22,463 nt of DNA from Caryophanales bacterium UBA2298. Its GTDB lineage: Bacteria > Bacillota_I > Bacilli_A > Izemoplasmatales > Hujiaoplasmataceae. Of this stretch, positions 14,662 to 21,964 are shown in pieces. The position numbers and the translations under genes are program-made. The stretch spans positions 32,792-55,254 of the forward strand of contig DDWA01000028.1 of the NCBI GenBank assembly GCA_002345425.1, in the 5' to 3' direction. Below the pieces are notes generated by a model. That model was given only the letters and a program-made list of their open reading frames with translations. It searched no databases and had not been told where the DNA came from. How positions within the stretch are numbered: position 1 is the first letter of the stretch; every line of letters starts with the position of its first letter.

Positions 14662-16776
14662 ATGGTTAGAAAAATAGAGATGAAAAATTTAACTTGTTCA
14701 AACTGTATCGCTAAAGTTGAAAGACGTACTTCTAGACTACCTTATGTTAATTCAGCCTCTTTCAACTATGCAAATCAGGTTTTACTAGTTGATTTCAAAG
14801 ATGATTACGATGAAAACAAAGCTTTAAAAGAAATAAAAGCGATTGTTGACGTCTTGGAAGACAATATTATTACTCATTACTACGAAACTATGGTTGAAGA
14901 AAAGAAATCAAATTTCTTCTACGAATACCGTTTCGTAATTTTTGGCATGTTGCTTATTTTGTTTACCTTCTCAGCCTTTAGAATAATACCAGTTTTCAAT
15001 AATATTTTTGGTACTTCTATCGCACCTTTAAATGATTTTTTAAAAGATATTTTCTATTGGGTAGGATATTTATTTTTAATCTCTAAACTTTTAATATTAC
15101 AAATTAGAGGAATTAAGAATTTTAATATTTTCAATGAAAATACCTTGATGATCATAGCTACTTTTGCGGCGATGTGGATTGGCAAATATGAAGAAAGCAC
15201 AGCGGTTGTTATTTTGTATTCATTTGGTGAGCACTTACAAAATCGTGCTGTGCAAAAGTCTAAAAACGAAATTTCTTCCTTAGTTGACCTTAAAGTTGAC
15301 TACGCGAATGTCCTAATTGATAATAAAGTTGTTATTAAAGATCCAATGCAAGTTAAAATCGGAGATGTTATCGTAGTAAAAAATGGTGAAAGAATTCCGA
15401 TGGATGGTAAAATTGTTCTGGGATCTACTTCATTAAATACTTCAGAATTGACCGGAGAAGCAAAATTAAAGACTGTCCATGTCAATGATAAGGTTTTATC
15501 CGGTAATATCAATGTTGGTGACGTTATTCATATTGAAGTTACTCAAGAATACGAAAATTCAACTTTAGCAAAAATCATTGATTTAATTGAGAACGCTACA
15601 AATAAAAAGTCAAAACGCGAAATGTTTATTACAAAATTCGCTAAAGTATATACACCTATTGTTGTAGGTTTAGCTGGCTTACTAATTGTTTATGGTTTAA
15701 TCTTCAACATCGTAAATATTGAAGATTATATTTATCGAGCAGCTATATTTTTAGTAATATCTTGTCCTTGTTCATTGGTTTTATCAGTACCTCTATCTTA
15801 TTATGCAGGAATTGGTACTGCAGCTAAACATGGCATTTTGTTCAAAGGCTCTCAATATCTTCATGCAATAACTGAAGTTGAGTTAATTGCTTTAGATAAA
15901 ACGGGAACTTTGACCTATGGTGATTTTTTTGTTAAAGAATATAGCAATATGGAAACTTTAATGCTTGCAGCTTCGATTGAAAGATACTCTAACCACCCAA
16001 TCGCAAAGGCAATAGTCGAACATAACAATTATCCAATTTATCAAGTTGAAAATGTTAAAGAGATTCCAGGTTATGGAATAACCGGTGAAGTAGATGGAAA
16101 AGTACTTATGGCTGGAAGTAAAAAATATTTCGAGAAAAATGGTATCGAATTAGACGCTGAAAAATTACCTTTAGGTTCCTATACGTTCGTTGCTTTGGAC
16201 AGTCAATACATTGGTTATATTGTTGTTAGAGATGAACTAAAAGAAACTTCAATGCAAACAGTAAGAGATTTTACCAAAGAGTACGATACCGTTATGTTAA
16301 CGGGAGACAATGAAAATTCTGCTAGAGATATTGCTCTACAACTCGGCGGTATTGAATATTATTCTGAACTTTTGCCAGAAGAAAAATTAGCTAAATTCAA
16401 TGATATTAGAACTAATTCAGTTTCATTGTTTGTTGGCGATGGCATCAATGATGCGCCTTTACTTAAAAATGCTGATATTGGCGTATCTTTAGGTAGCGCT
16501 ACTGATCTAGCAATTGAAGTAAGTGATGTCATAATTATCAATAATGATATCAGACTACTAAACAAAGCGATTAAGATTGCTAAGAAAACCAGAAGATTAT
16601 CAGCTGAAAATATTGTGTTTTCACTTGCTGTAAAAATTATCTTCTTAGGAATGTCTGCAGTTGGCTTTATGTGGATGTGGTTATCTATCTTTGCGGACGT
16701 CGGGGTAGCGATTCTTTGTGTTTTAAATGCGTTAAGAGTTATTTATCAGAAAAAATATCTAAATGATAAAGCCTAA
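14662..16776 (+). CDS. P1B-2 type heavy-metal ATPase (Zn/Cd/Pb exporter)
   Basis: This 704-residue membrane pump drives divalent metal export by ATP. A short N-terminal heavy-metal domain (about 1-70) has the metal site LTCSNCIAKVE. Membrane helices follow, with actuator motif SELTGEA, the transmembrane metal motif SCPCSLVLS (C368-P-C370), phosphorylation site D412 in LDKTGTLT, the nucleotide-domain HP in SNHPIAKAI, and the hinge GDGINDAPLL from G592. The last helices contain KIIFLGMSAVGF and IFADVGVAILCVLNALR; the K and D there are the marks of ZntA/CadA-type Zn/Cd/Pb pumps rather than copper pumps. The start ATG has only AGG nine bases before it, so translation may be modest. No regulator gene is adjacent. 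The stop lies inside the terminator loop. Confidence 0.93.
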   Translation: MVRKIEMKNLTCSNCIAKVERRTSRLPYVNSASFNYANQVLLVDFKDDYDENKALKEIKAIVDVLEDNIITHYYETMVEEKKSNFFYEYRFVIFGMLLILFTFSAFRIIPVFNNIFGTSIAPLNDFLKDIFYWVGYLFLISKLLILQIRGIKNFNIFNENTLMIIATFAAMWIGKYEESTAVVILYSFGEHLQNRAVQKSKNEISSLVDLKVDYANVLIDNKVVIKDPMQVKIGDVIVVKNGERIPMDGKIVLGSTSLNTSELTGEAKLKTVHVNDKVLSGNINVGDVIHIEVTQEYENSTLAKIIDLIENATNKKSKREMFITKFAKVYTPIVVGLAGLLIVYGLIFNIVNIEDYIYRAAIFLVISCPCSLVLSVPLSYYAGIGTAAKHGILFKGSQYLHAITEVELIALDKTGTLTYGDFFVKEYSNMETLMLAASIERYSNHPIAKAIVEHNNYPIYQVENVKEIPGYGITGEVDGKVLMAGSKKYFEKNGIELDAEKLPLGSYTFVALDSQYIGYIVVRDELKETSMQTVRDFTKEYDTVMLTGDNENSARDIALQLGGIEYYSELLPEEKLAKFNDIRTNSVSLFVGDGINDAPLLKNADIGVSLGSATDLAIEVSDVIIINNDIRLLNKAIKIAKKTRRLSAENIVFSLAVKIIFLGMSAVGFMWMWLSIFADVGVAILCVLNALRVIYQKKYLNDKA

Positions 16777-16790
16777 TTTTGGTTTTATCA
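16764..16790 (+). terminator. Terminator of the metal ATPase gene
   Basis: TGATAAAGCC (16764-16773) pairs with GGTTTTATCA (16781-16790), 10 bp with one G-U pair, followed by TTTTTATTTTTT. The loop holds the TAA stop codon of the ATPase. Confidence 0.8.
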
Positions 16791-16818
16791 TTTTTATTTT
16801 TTAAAGTATAAAATATTG

Positions 16819-16824
16819 TATAAT
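16819..16824 (+). promoter_or_regulatory. Candidate -10 box of the CNNM-family gene
   Basis: TATAAT preceded by TTG lies about 19 bp before the chosen GTG. There is no convincing -35, since the region upstream is the T tract of the previous terminator. If used, the leader would be only about a dozen bases. Confidence 0.35.
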
Positions 16825-16842
16825 TAAATAAAGGTGATTAAA

Positions 16843-18132
16843 GTGGAAGATATATATATACTGTTACTGATTTTGATATTAATACTGATTAACGGCTTCT
16901 TTTCGGCTAGTGAAATGGCATTAGTATCTTTAAACAGTAATAAAATACAAAAAATTGTTGACGAAGGAAATAATAAAGCAAAATCTCTTAGTAAGATAAG
17001 TAGTGACTCAACAAGATACTTATCGACAATTCAAGTGGCCATTACTTTAGCAGGTTTTTTATCAAGTGCAATTGCTGGATCAAATCTAGCAGAAAACTTA
17101 GTAACTAGTTTATTGACAATCAATATTAACATTCCTATTAATTTCGCTGTAGTTATAATTACTGTGATATTATCATTTATAACTTTAGTTTTTGGCGAAT
17201 TGGTGCCAAAGAGAATTGCGTTAAATAACCCAGAAAAAACCGCTCTATTAACAGTAGGAGTTTTAAAAATTACTATGGTCTTGACCAGGCCAGCAGTTTG
17301 GTTGCTGACCGTAACTACTAAAACAGTTCTTAAGATTTTTAAATTAAGTCGAGATGGAAATCAAGATTTAACAAGCGAGGACGAAATTAAGCAAATGATT
17401 AGATCTGGGCATATGCAAGGTTTATACAAACGTCATGAAAAAGATATGTTAGAAAATATCTTCAAATTCGATGATATTGATGCTTTAACTATTATGACTC
17501 CACGTACCGATATGTATGCAATCGATATAAATGATTTAAAACCCGAAATACTTGAAAAAATTATTAAAGCACCTTATTCGCGAATTCCAATTTTCAGTAA
17601 AACAGTAGATAATATTATCGGTGTAATTCATGTTAAAGATGTTTTAATAAGCGCTAAAAAGAATGGTTTCGGACGGTTAAACTATCAAAAATTGCTACGC
17701 GAACCATTATTCGTTCCTAACAATATTAAAATCAATATCTTATTTAAACGAATGCAAAAAGATAACCAACATATCGCAATTCTTTTAGATAGTTATGGTG
17801 GAGTGGATGGTATAATTACTTTAGAAGATATTCTTAAAGAAATTGTAGGTAATATCTATGATGAATTTGATGAATTAAATCAATCAATTCAAAAAATTGA
17901 TGACGATACTTATGTTGTTGATGCATTAATACAAATTCAAGATTTAAATCGTTACTTTAATGTTAATATAAAAGAGGAATCTGACACTTTAAGCGGTTTA
18001 ATTATTGAAAGCTTGGGTTATATTCCTCGCAAGAAAATTGATGATGTGTTTATCTTTGGCAAGTTAGAAGTCAAAATAAAATCACTTAAAAAAAATCGAG
18101 TTGATAAAGTTTTTATCAAAAAAATAAATTAA
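16843..18132 (+). CDS. CNNM/CorC (HlyC) family membrane protein with CBS pair
   Basis: This 429-residue protein is often annotated as hemolysin C or a Mg/Co efflux protein. Order of parts: an N-terminal CNNM (DUF21) membrane domain with the first helix followed by INGFFSASEMALVSLN, further helices to about residue 150, and the signature FGELVPKRIALNNPE near 116-130. A CBS pair (about 215-335) follows, starting at IMTPRTDMYAID, then a C-terminal transporter-associated domain (LSGLIIESLGYIPRK). Family members act in Mg2+ or Co2+ export or resistance; which ion cannot be told here. GTG at 16843 is chosen because AAAGGTG lies six bases before it. The frame is open to another GTG nine bases upstream, but that one falls inside the ribosome binding site. 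Confidence 0.9.
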   Translation: MEDIYILLLILILILINGFFSASEMALVSLNSNKIQKIVDEGNNKAKSLSKISSDSTRYLSTIQVAITLAGFLSSAIAGSNLAENLVTSLLTININIPINFAVVIITVILSFITLVFGELVPKRIALNNPEKTALLTVGVLKITMVLTRPAVWLLTVTTKTVLKIFKLSRDGNQDLTSEDEIKQMIRSGHMQGLYKRHEKDMLENIFKFDDIDALTIMTPRTDMYAIDINDLKPEILEKIIKAPYSRIPIFSKTVDNIIGVIHVKDVLISAKKNGFGRLNYQKLLREPLFVPNNIKINILFKRMQKDNQHIAILLDSYGGVDGIITLEDILKEIVGNIYDEFDELNQSIQKIDDDTYVVDALIQIQDLNRYFNVNIKEESDTLSGLIIESLGYIPRKKIDDVFIFGKLEVKIKSLKKNRVDKVFIKKIN

Positions 18133-18180
18133 AATTAAAAACCATCACTAGATAAATTAAGTGATGGTTTTTAATTTTAA
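18129..18180. terminator. Bidirectional terminator between the CNNM gene and tyrS
   Basis: A perfect 21-bp stem (18129-18149 with 18160-18180), containing ACCATCACT/AGTGATGGT and A/T-rich lower halves, closes a 10-base loop. The A-rich arm in one direction is the T tract in the other, so it can end both convergent transcripts. Confidence 0.93.
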
Positions 18181-18188
18181 TATATGGT

Positions 18189-19427
18189 TTATTTATGTTT
18201 GATAACTGCGTATTTTTTCTTACCTTTCCGAATTATCGTATATCTATTATGTAAAGCCTTTTCTTTTGATATTTCATAGTAAGTGTCGCTTTCTTTGTTG
18301 CCATTGATTGTAATAGCATTTCCTGAAATCAATTCCCTAGCTTGTCGTTTTGAACTAGCTAAATTAAGATCAATCAAACAGTCGATTAAGCTTTTTGTTT
18401 CAGCGATCTCTATCGAGTCCAAATTACTGAATCCCATTGCTATTTCTTCCAAATCCAAATCGCTTACTTCGCCACTAAATAATGCATCAGTAACCCTTAT
18501 AGCTTTTTTTAATTCATTATCTCCATGGACTAATTTAGTGATTTCTTCAGCCAAAGTCTTTTGCGCTAATCTTTTTTCTGGTTCTGTTTGTAAGGATTTT
18601 TCTAATTTGTCAATTTCTAATTTAGATAAAAATGTGAATTGTTTTAAACGATTAATCACATCTTGATCAGCAGTATTTATCCAATATTGATAAAATTCAT
18701 AAACTGATGTTTTATTTTTATCTAACCATATAGCGCCAGATTCAGTTTTACCAAACTTCGTGCCATCAGCTTTGGTTACTAGCGGAAAAGTAATTCCATA
18801 AACCTTTGCTTCGATAGAGTGGATTTTTCTTATCAATTCCATTCCAGCGGTAATATTACCCCATTGATCTTGACCGCCTATTTGTAAGATACAATTGTAA
18901 TTGCGATATAGATGTTCAAAATCCCAAGCTTGGATTATTTGGTAAGAAAACTCAGTAAAGGAGATTCCGTTTTCAATTCTTGATTTAACAGAGTCTTTAC
19001 TCATCATATACGCCACATTAAAATGCTTGCCTATGTCTCTTAAGAATTCGATTGCATTCAACGATGACAACCAATCATAATTATTGACAATGATAGCTTC
19101 GGGAAGTATATGTTTAGCCTGTTTTGAAATTCCTTCTGCGTTTTTTAATGATTCTTCAATACTTAAGAGTTTTCTTTCTTGGTTTTTAAAACTAGGATCG
19201 CCAATAAGTCCGGTTCCGCCACCAATGACAAGAATCGGTTTATGTCCATAATCTTCTAATCTTTTAGCCACTAAATATGCTAAAAGGTGGCCGATATGTA
19301 AACTGTCTGCAGTCGGATCGGCTCCTAGATAAAAAGTCAATTTTTCATTATTTAATTTTTCGCTTAAGTCATCATCTGTTTGTTGGTATAGCAATCCACG
19401 CCATTTTAAATCTTCATATAAGTTCAT
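18189..19427 (-). CDS. tyrS: Tyrosyl-tRNA synthetase
   Basis: This 412-residue class I synthetase charges tRNA-Tyr. The Rossmann core has HIGH at residues 44-47 (DSLHIGHLLAY), the tyrosine pocket segment SYQIIQAWDF and QIGGQDQWGNI, and the KMSKS-equivalent KFGKT at 224-228. The C-terminus (about 345-410) is an S4-like RNA-binding domain (LASSKRQARELISGNAITING). Length is typical. The ATG is preceded by AGGAGGAAAGAAT. It is governed by its own T-box leader and followed by a long terminator stem. Confidence 0.98.
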   Translation of the reverse strand: MNLYEDLKWRGLLYQQTDDDLSEKLNNEKLTFYLGADPTADSLHIGHLLAYLVAKRLEDYGHKPILVIGGGTGLIGDPSFKNQERKLLSIEESLKNAEGISKQAKHILPEAIIVNNYDWLSSLNAIEFLRDIGKHFNVAYMMSKDSVKSRIENGISFTEFSYQIIQAWDFEHLYRNYNCILQIGGQDQWGNITAGMELIRKIHSIEAKVYGITFPLVTKADGTKFGKTESGAIWLDKNKTSVYEFYQYWINTADQDVINRLKQFTFLSKLEIDKLEKSLQTEPEKRLAQKTLAEEITKLVHGDNELKKAIRVTDALFSGEVSDLDLEEIAMGFSNLDSIEIAETKSLIDCLIDLNLASSKRQARELISGNAITINGNKESDTYYEISKEKALHNRYTIIRKGKKKYAVIKHK

Positions 19428-19445
19428 ATTCTTTCCTCCTCAAAT

Positions 19446-19645
19446 TAAAAATCGCCCCTAAAGAAAAGGACGATTGTTATACCGCGGTACCACCTTATTT
19501 CACTTAAAAAAGTGCACTTGAAAAGATAACGGTTTTACCGTGCCTTTATCGGCAAGACTCATAAGTGTAATGAATAAACTATATCGACCAGTTTACACCA
19601 ACCACTGGTTCTCTATGAACGATATCTAGCTTATTCTCGCCTATT
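19446..19645 (-). promoter_or_regulatory. T-box leader of tyrS, tyrosine-specific (specifier UAC)
   Basis: The T-box core AAGGTGGTACCGCGG is at 19482-19496. In my hand fold, stem I starts 8 nt after the stop of the upstream regulator gene. ATAGG (19640-19644) pairs with CTTAT, and GAATAAGCTA pairs with TAGTTTATTC (one G-U), leaving an internal loop with TAC (19567-19569) followed by A as the specifier. An apical CCAGT/ACTGG helix lies above. UAC is a Tyr codon, matching the gene. Uncharged tRNA-Tyr should switch transcription on by antitermination. Confidence 0.92.
19450..19475 (-). terminator. Regulated terminator of the tyrS T-box
   Basis: AATCGTCC pairs with GGGCGATT (one G-U) around a U-rich loop, followed by TTTAATTTG. 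It lies between the T-box core and the tyrS ribosome binding site. Confidence 0.88.
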
Positions 19646-19651
19646 CACAGT

Positions 19652-20659
19652 CTATTTAGTTGTTTCTCTTAAAATAATATCATGAGGTAATTCATTAAAT
19701 TTTTGTTCAATGTGTTCGCCATCAATTTCTTTCTTTAATAAATACATAGCTTTAACGCCAATATCAATAATTGGAATATCCACACATGAAAGTTTTGGCC
19801 TTGATAGTGAAGCGTATTTTGTGTTTTGAAAACCGAAAACTGAGATATCTTTAGGTATTTTTTTACCTTTTTCAATCATACTATTGATGAATGACACAGC
19901 AATCGAATCCCTAACAGCAACCACTCCATCAATTTTCATGCTTTGATCTTTGTATAGTTCATTGAAATGAACAGTATTAACAGTGATATCCCCACTAGTT
20001 CTAAAAATGTTCATTTCTAAGCCTGCTTCTTCAATGGCTTTTTGGTAACCTGCTTCTTTTAAATCATTAACCATATACTTTCTAGCTGTTGTCAGCATAT
20101 AGATATTTTTTCTACCTTCTTCAATTAACTTCTTAGTTACTTCATACCCTGCTTGGAAATAATCAATTGAGACAGTAGTTAAAAAATCGTCATAAGGGTA
20201 AACTGTATTGGCTAAAACAACAGGGACACCATACTCTTCTTTAATCAAAGTCAAAGTTTTATATTGTTGTTCATTGATTTCGTCATTCATGTAAAGAATA
20301 CCGTCAGCTTGAGACGCAACAACCTCTTGCAGCATTTCAGTTTCATCAACATACTTATCTTTTAAAACATAAAGAATTAATGTATAATTATATTTTTTCG
20401 CTTCAACAGCAATGCCATTAACCATTTCTGCAACAGATGATCTTGACATGTCAGGAACAATAATTGCAACAGAGGTTGATTTTCGACTCGCAAGACCTTT
20501 TGCATAGGCATTAGGTTTATAACCCAATTCTTTAATAACGCCTAATACTCTATCTCTAGTTTCAGGTTTAACTTTTTCTGGATTATTTAATGTCCGAGAA
20601 ACCGTGGCTAAAGAAACTCCTGCTTTAATTGCAACATTATAAATTGTAGCTTTGCTCAT
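19652..20659 (-). CDS. LacI/GalR-family transcriptional regulator, CcpA-like
   Basis: This 335-residue repressor-type protein has an N-terminal helix-turn-helix (ATIYNVAIKAGVSLATVSR), the hinge helix PNAYAKGLASRKS, and a periplasmic-binding-protein-like effector domain. The hinge, the VAIIVPDMS strand and the FGFQNTKYASLSRPKLS segment resemble CcpA, the catabolite regulator that works with HPr(Ser-P). Odd point: LacI-family proteins normally have Asp in the GFDNT/GYDNT motif, where it contacts the effector; here it is Gln278. The RP of the CcpA-type MVRP segment is kept. The frame is open upstream to a TTG, but the ATG at 20657-20659 is preceded by AAGGGGG and begins the family N-terminus. 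Whether it is a true CcpA or a local sugar regulator cannot be decided. Confidence 0.88.
   Translation of the reverse strand: MSKATIYNVAIKAGVSLATVSRTLNNPEKVKPETRDRVLGVIKELGYKPNAYAKGLASRKSTSVAIIVPDMSRSSVAEMVNGIAVEAKKYNYTLILYVLKDKYVDETEMLQEVVASQADGILYMNDEINEQQYKTLTLIKEEYGVPVVLANTVYPYDDFLTTVSIDYFQAGYEVTKKLIEEGRKNIYMLTTARKYMVNDLKEAGYQKAIEEAGLEMNIFRTSGDITVNTVHFNELYKDQSMKIDGVVAVRDSIAVSFINSMIEKGKKIPKDISVFGFQNTKYASLSRPKLSCVDIPIIDIGVKAMYLLKKEIDGEHIEQKFNELPHDIILRETTK
19674..19682 (-). promoter_or_regulatory. Candidate promoter of tyrS inside the end of the regulator gene
   Basis: The minus strand has an extended -10, TGATATTAT, within the last codons of the LacI-family gene, with no good -35. It would start the transcript about 20 bases before T-box stem I. 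Co-transcription from the upstream gene is the alternative. Confidence 0.4.
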
Positions 20660-20700
20660 AATATCGATCCCCCTTCTGTTTAAAAGTATTGATTGAATAT

Positions 20701-20728
20701 ATTTTATCATATATTTTAGCGTGTGCAA
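20701..20728 (-). promoter_or_regulatory. Promoter of the LacI-family regulator gene
   Basis: TTGCAC (20723-20728), a 16-bp spacer, and an extended -10 TGATAAAAT (hexamer 20701-20706). The -35 lies within AGCGATTGCACACGCT, whose ends are inverted (AGCG/CGCT), a possible weak self-operator. Confidence 0.75.
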
Positions 20729-20736
20729 TCGCTTTT

Positions 20737-20751
20737 ATGAAAATTTTTCAT
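20737..20751. promoter_or_regulatory. Candidate operator upstream of the regulator promoter: 15-bp palindrome
   Basis: ATGAAAA-A-TTTTCAT is a perfect 7-1-7 inverted repeat just upstream of the -35. It has the TGAAA/TTTCA ends of catabolite-responsive elements but lacks the central CG that LacI-family dimers usually need, so it is only a candidate. Confidence 0.35.
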
Positions 20752-20771
20752 TAACAAACTTAGAAAAAGAA

Positions 20772-20798
20772 AAAAAGATGGAAATTTTCCATCTTTTT
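20772..20798 (-). terminator. Terminator of the rimM-trmD-rplS operon
   Basis: AAAAAGATGGAA pairs with TTCCATCTTTTT (12 bp, three-base loop), ten bases after the rplS stop. In transcript direction it continues into a T-rich tract. Confidence 0.9.
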
Positions 20799-20807
20799 AT
20801 AGTAAAC

Positions 20808-21155
20808 CTATCTTTTTTCTTTGATTCTTGATTGTTTAGCAGATAATCCGCGAATGTATCCAAGGTTAGCTCTTCTTACTTTACCACGACGTTTGACAGT
20901 GATTTTGTCAATAACTGGTGAATGCACAAGGAAAGTTTTTTCAACACCTACACCATAAGAAATTTTTCTTACAGTAAATGTTTCACTTACTCCTCCACCT
21001 TGTCTTTTGATGCAAAGGCCTTCGAAAATTTGGATTCTCTCTCTGTTTCCTTCCGTAATCTTGATTCCAACTTCTAATGTATCTCCTGGACGGAATTCAG
21101 GGATGTCATTTCTGATAAATTCTTGTGTGACATCTTTAATTAATTGCTGCGACAT
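20808..21155 (-). CDS. rplS: Ribosomal protein L19 (bL19)
   Basis: This 115-residue protein of the 50S subunit lies at the subunit interface. The sequence has the family blocks IPEFRPGDTLEVGIKI, IQIFEGLCIKRQGGG, FTVRKISYGVGVEKTF and a basic C-terminus (VRRANLGYIRG). The ATG at 21153-21155 is chosen over an in-frame TTG nine bases upstream, because that TTG directly abuts the ribosome binding site AAGGAG and leaves no spacing. It lies last after rimM and trmD, as in many bacteria, but also has its own promoter and leader hairpin in the 134-bp gap behind trmD. Confidence 0.97.
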   Translation of the reverse strand: MSQQLIKDVTQEFIRNDIPEFRPGDTLEVGIKITEGNRERIQIFEGLCIKRQGGGVSETFTVRKISYGVGVEKTFLVHSPVIDKITVKRRGKVRRANLGYIRGLSAKQSRIKEKR

Positions 21156-21180
21156 TTTGGTCAACTCCTTCTTTTTTTTG

Positions 21181-21213
21181 CCTGTTGTTCATAGTTAACC
21201 AGCGGAACAAAGG
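21181..21213 (-). promoter_or_regulatory. Leader hairpin of rplS, candidate L19 autoregulatory element
   Basis: In the rplS leader, CCT-TTGTTC pairs with GAACAA-(C)-AGG, giving nine pairs with a single bulged C, around a loop CGCTGGTTAACTAT. It ends 25 bases before the ATG and has no U tract, so it is not a terminator. Position and compact shape fit the known Bacillota L19 leader RNA, which is thought to bind L19 and repress its own translation. Assignment to that Rfam family is from memory and not tested. Confidence 0.6.
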
Positions 21214-21241
21214 TCTAGATATATTCTTTTCAGCGATAAGT

Positions 21242-21270
21242 ATTATAACATATGCTTACATATAAAGCAA
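21242..21270 (-). promoter_or_regulatory. Internal promoter of rplS
   Basis: TTGCTT (21265-21270), a 17-bp spacer, and TATAAT (21242-21247) with an upstream TG form a strong extended -10 promoter between trmD and rplS. L19 can thus be made apart from rimM-trmD. Confidence 0.8.
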
Positions 21271-21289
21271 ATATTTTTTTTCGTCAAAT

Positions 21290-21964
21290 TTATTTGTTTT
21301 TAATTAAATCTGGTCTTCTTTCCTTTGTTCTTTTTTCTTGCATTTCCTTGCGCCATTTTTCTATTTTTGCATGGTCACCTGACAACAATACTTCAGGTAC
21401 AACTAAACCATTAAATTCTCTTGGCTTTGTGTATTGTGGATAATCTAAAACATCATTGTAAAACGAATCTTTTTCAAAAGATTCTTGAGATCCTAAAACT
21501 CCTGGTATCATCCTAACAACCGCATCAATCATTGCCATAGCAGCGATTTCTCCGCCTGTCATAACAAAATCTCCTAGAGACAACTCTGCATCAACATATG
21601 CTCTTACTCTTTCATCAAAGCCTTCATAATGACCACAAATAAACACTAAATGTTCTTCTTTGAGCAATTCTTTAGCTACTTGTTGGTTAAATGTTTTTCC
21701 TTGTGGCGTTAACAATATCTTATGTGAAAGAGTGTCTATGTCTAATGACTGTAAAGCCAGATAAATTGGTTCTACTGCTAAAACCATACCACTACCTCCG
21801 CCATAAGGAGTGTCATCTACTGTTTTGTGTTTATTTGTCGAAAAATCACGAAAATTTACAATTTGAAATTCAATCAAACTGTTGTCTTTAGCTCTTTTTA
21901 AAATTGAAGCATTAATAATTGGGTCAATCATTTCTGGGAATAAAGTCAAAATGGTAATTTTCAC
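21290..21964 (-). CDS. trmD: tRNA (guanine-N1-)-methyltransferase TrmD
   Basis: This 224-residue SPOUT methyltransferase makes m1G37 next to the anticodon and prevents +1 frameshifting. It has the family start KITILTLFPEM, the segment DDTPYGGGSGMV, the knotted SAM site with FICGHYEGFDERV and LSLGDFVMTGGE, and the C-terminal YPQYTKPREFNG block. Length is typical. The start codon is GTG, overlapping the rimM stop as GTGA, with GGAGGGG upstream, so translation is coupled to rimM. Confidence 0.97.
   Translation of the reverse strand: MKITILTLFPEMIDPIINASILKRAKDNSLIEFQIVNFRDFSTNKHKTVDDTPYGGGSGMVLAVEPIYLALQSLDIDTLSHKILLTPQGKTFNQQVAKELLKEEHLVFICGHYEGFDERVRAYVDAELSLGDFVMTGGEIAAMAMIDAVVRMIPGVLGSQESFEKDSFYNDVLDYPQYTKPREFNGLVVPEVLLSGDHAKIEKWRKEMQEKRTKERRPDLIKNK

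Noticed and set aside
14656..14663. TGTATAAT overlapping the ATPase start codon as a promoter
   Set aside because: It would start transcription inside the gene and leave the heavy-metal domain untranslated; the TTGACT/TATAAT promoter upstream is better.
20660..20728. TTG start extending the LacI-family regulator by 23 residues
   Set aside because: The TTG is the -35 box of the gene's promoter, and the extension covers the -10 and ribosome binding site.
21156..21164. TTG start extending L19 by three residues
   Set aside because: The TTG directly abuts AAGGAG, leaving no Shine-Dalgarno spacing; the ATG nine bases later is well placed.
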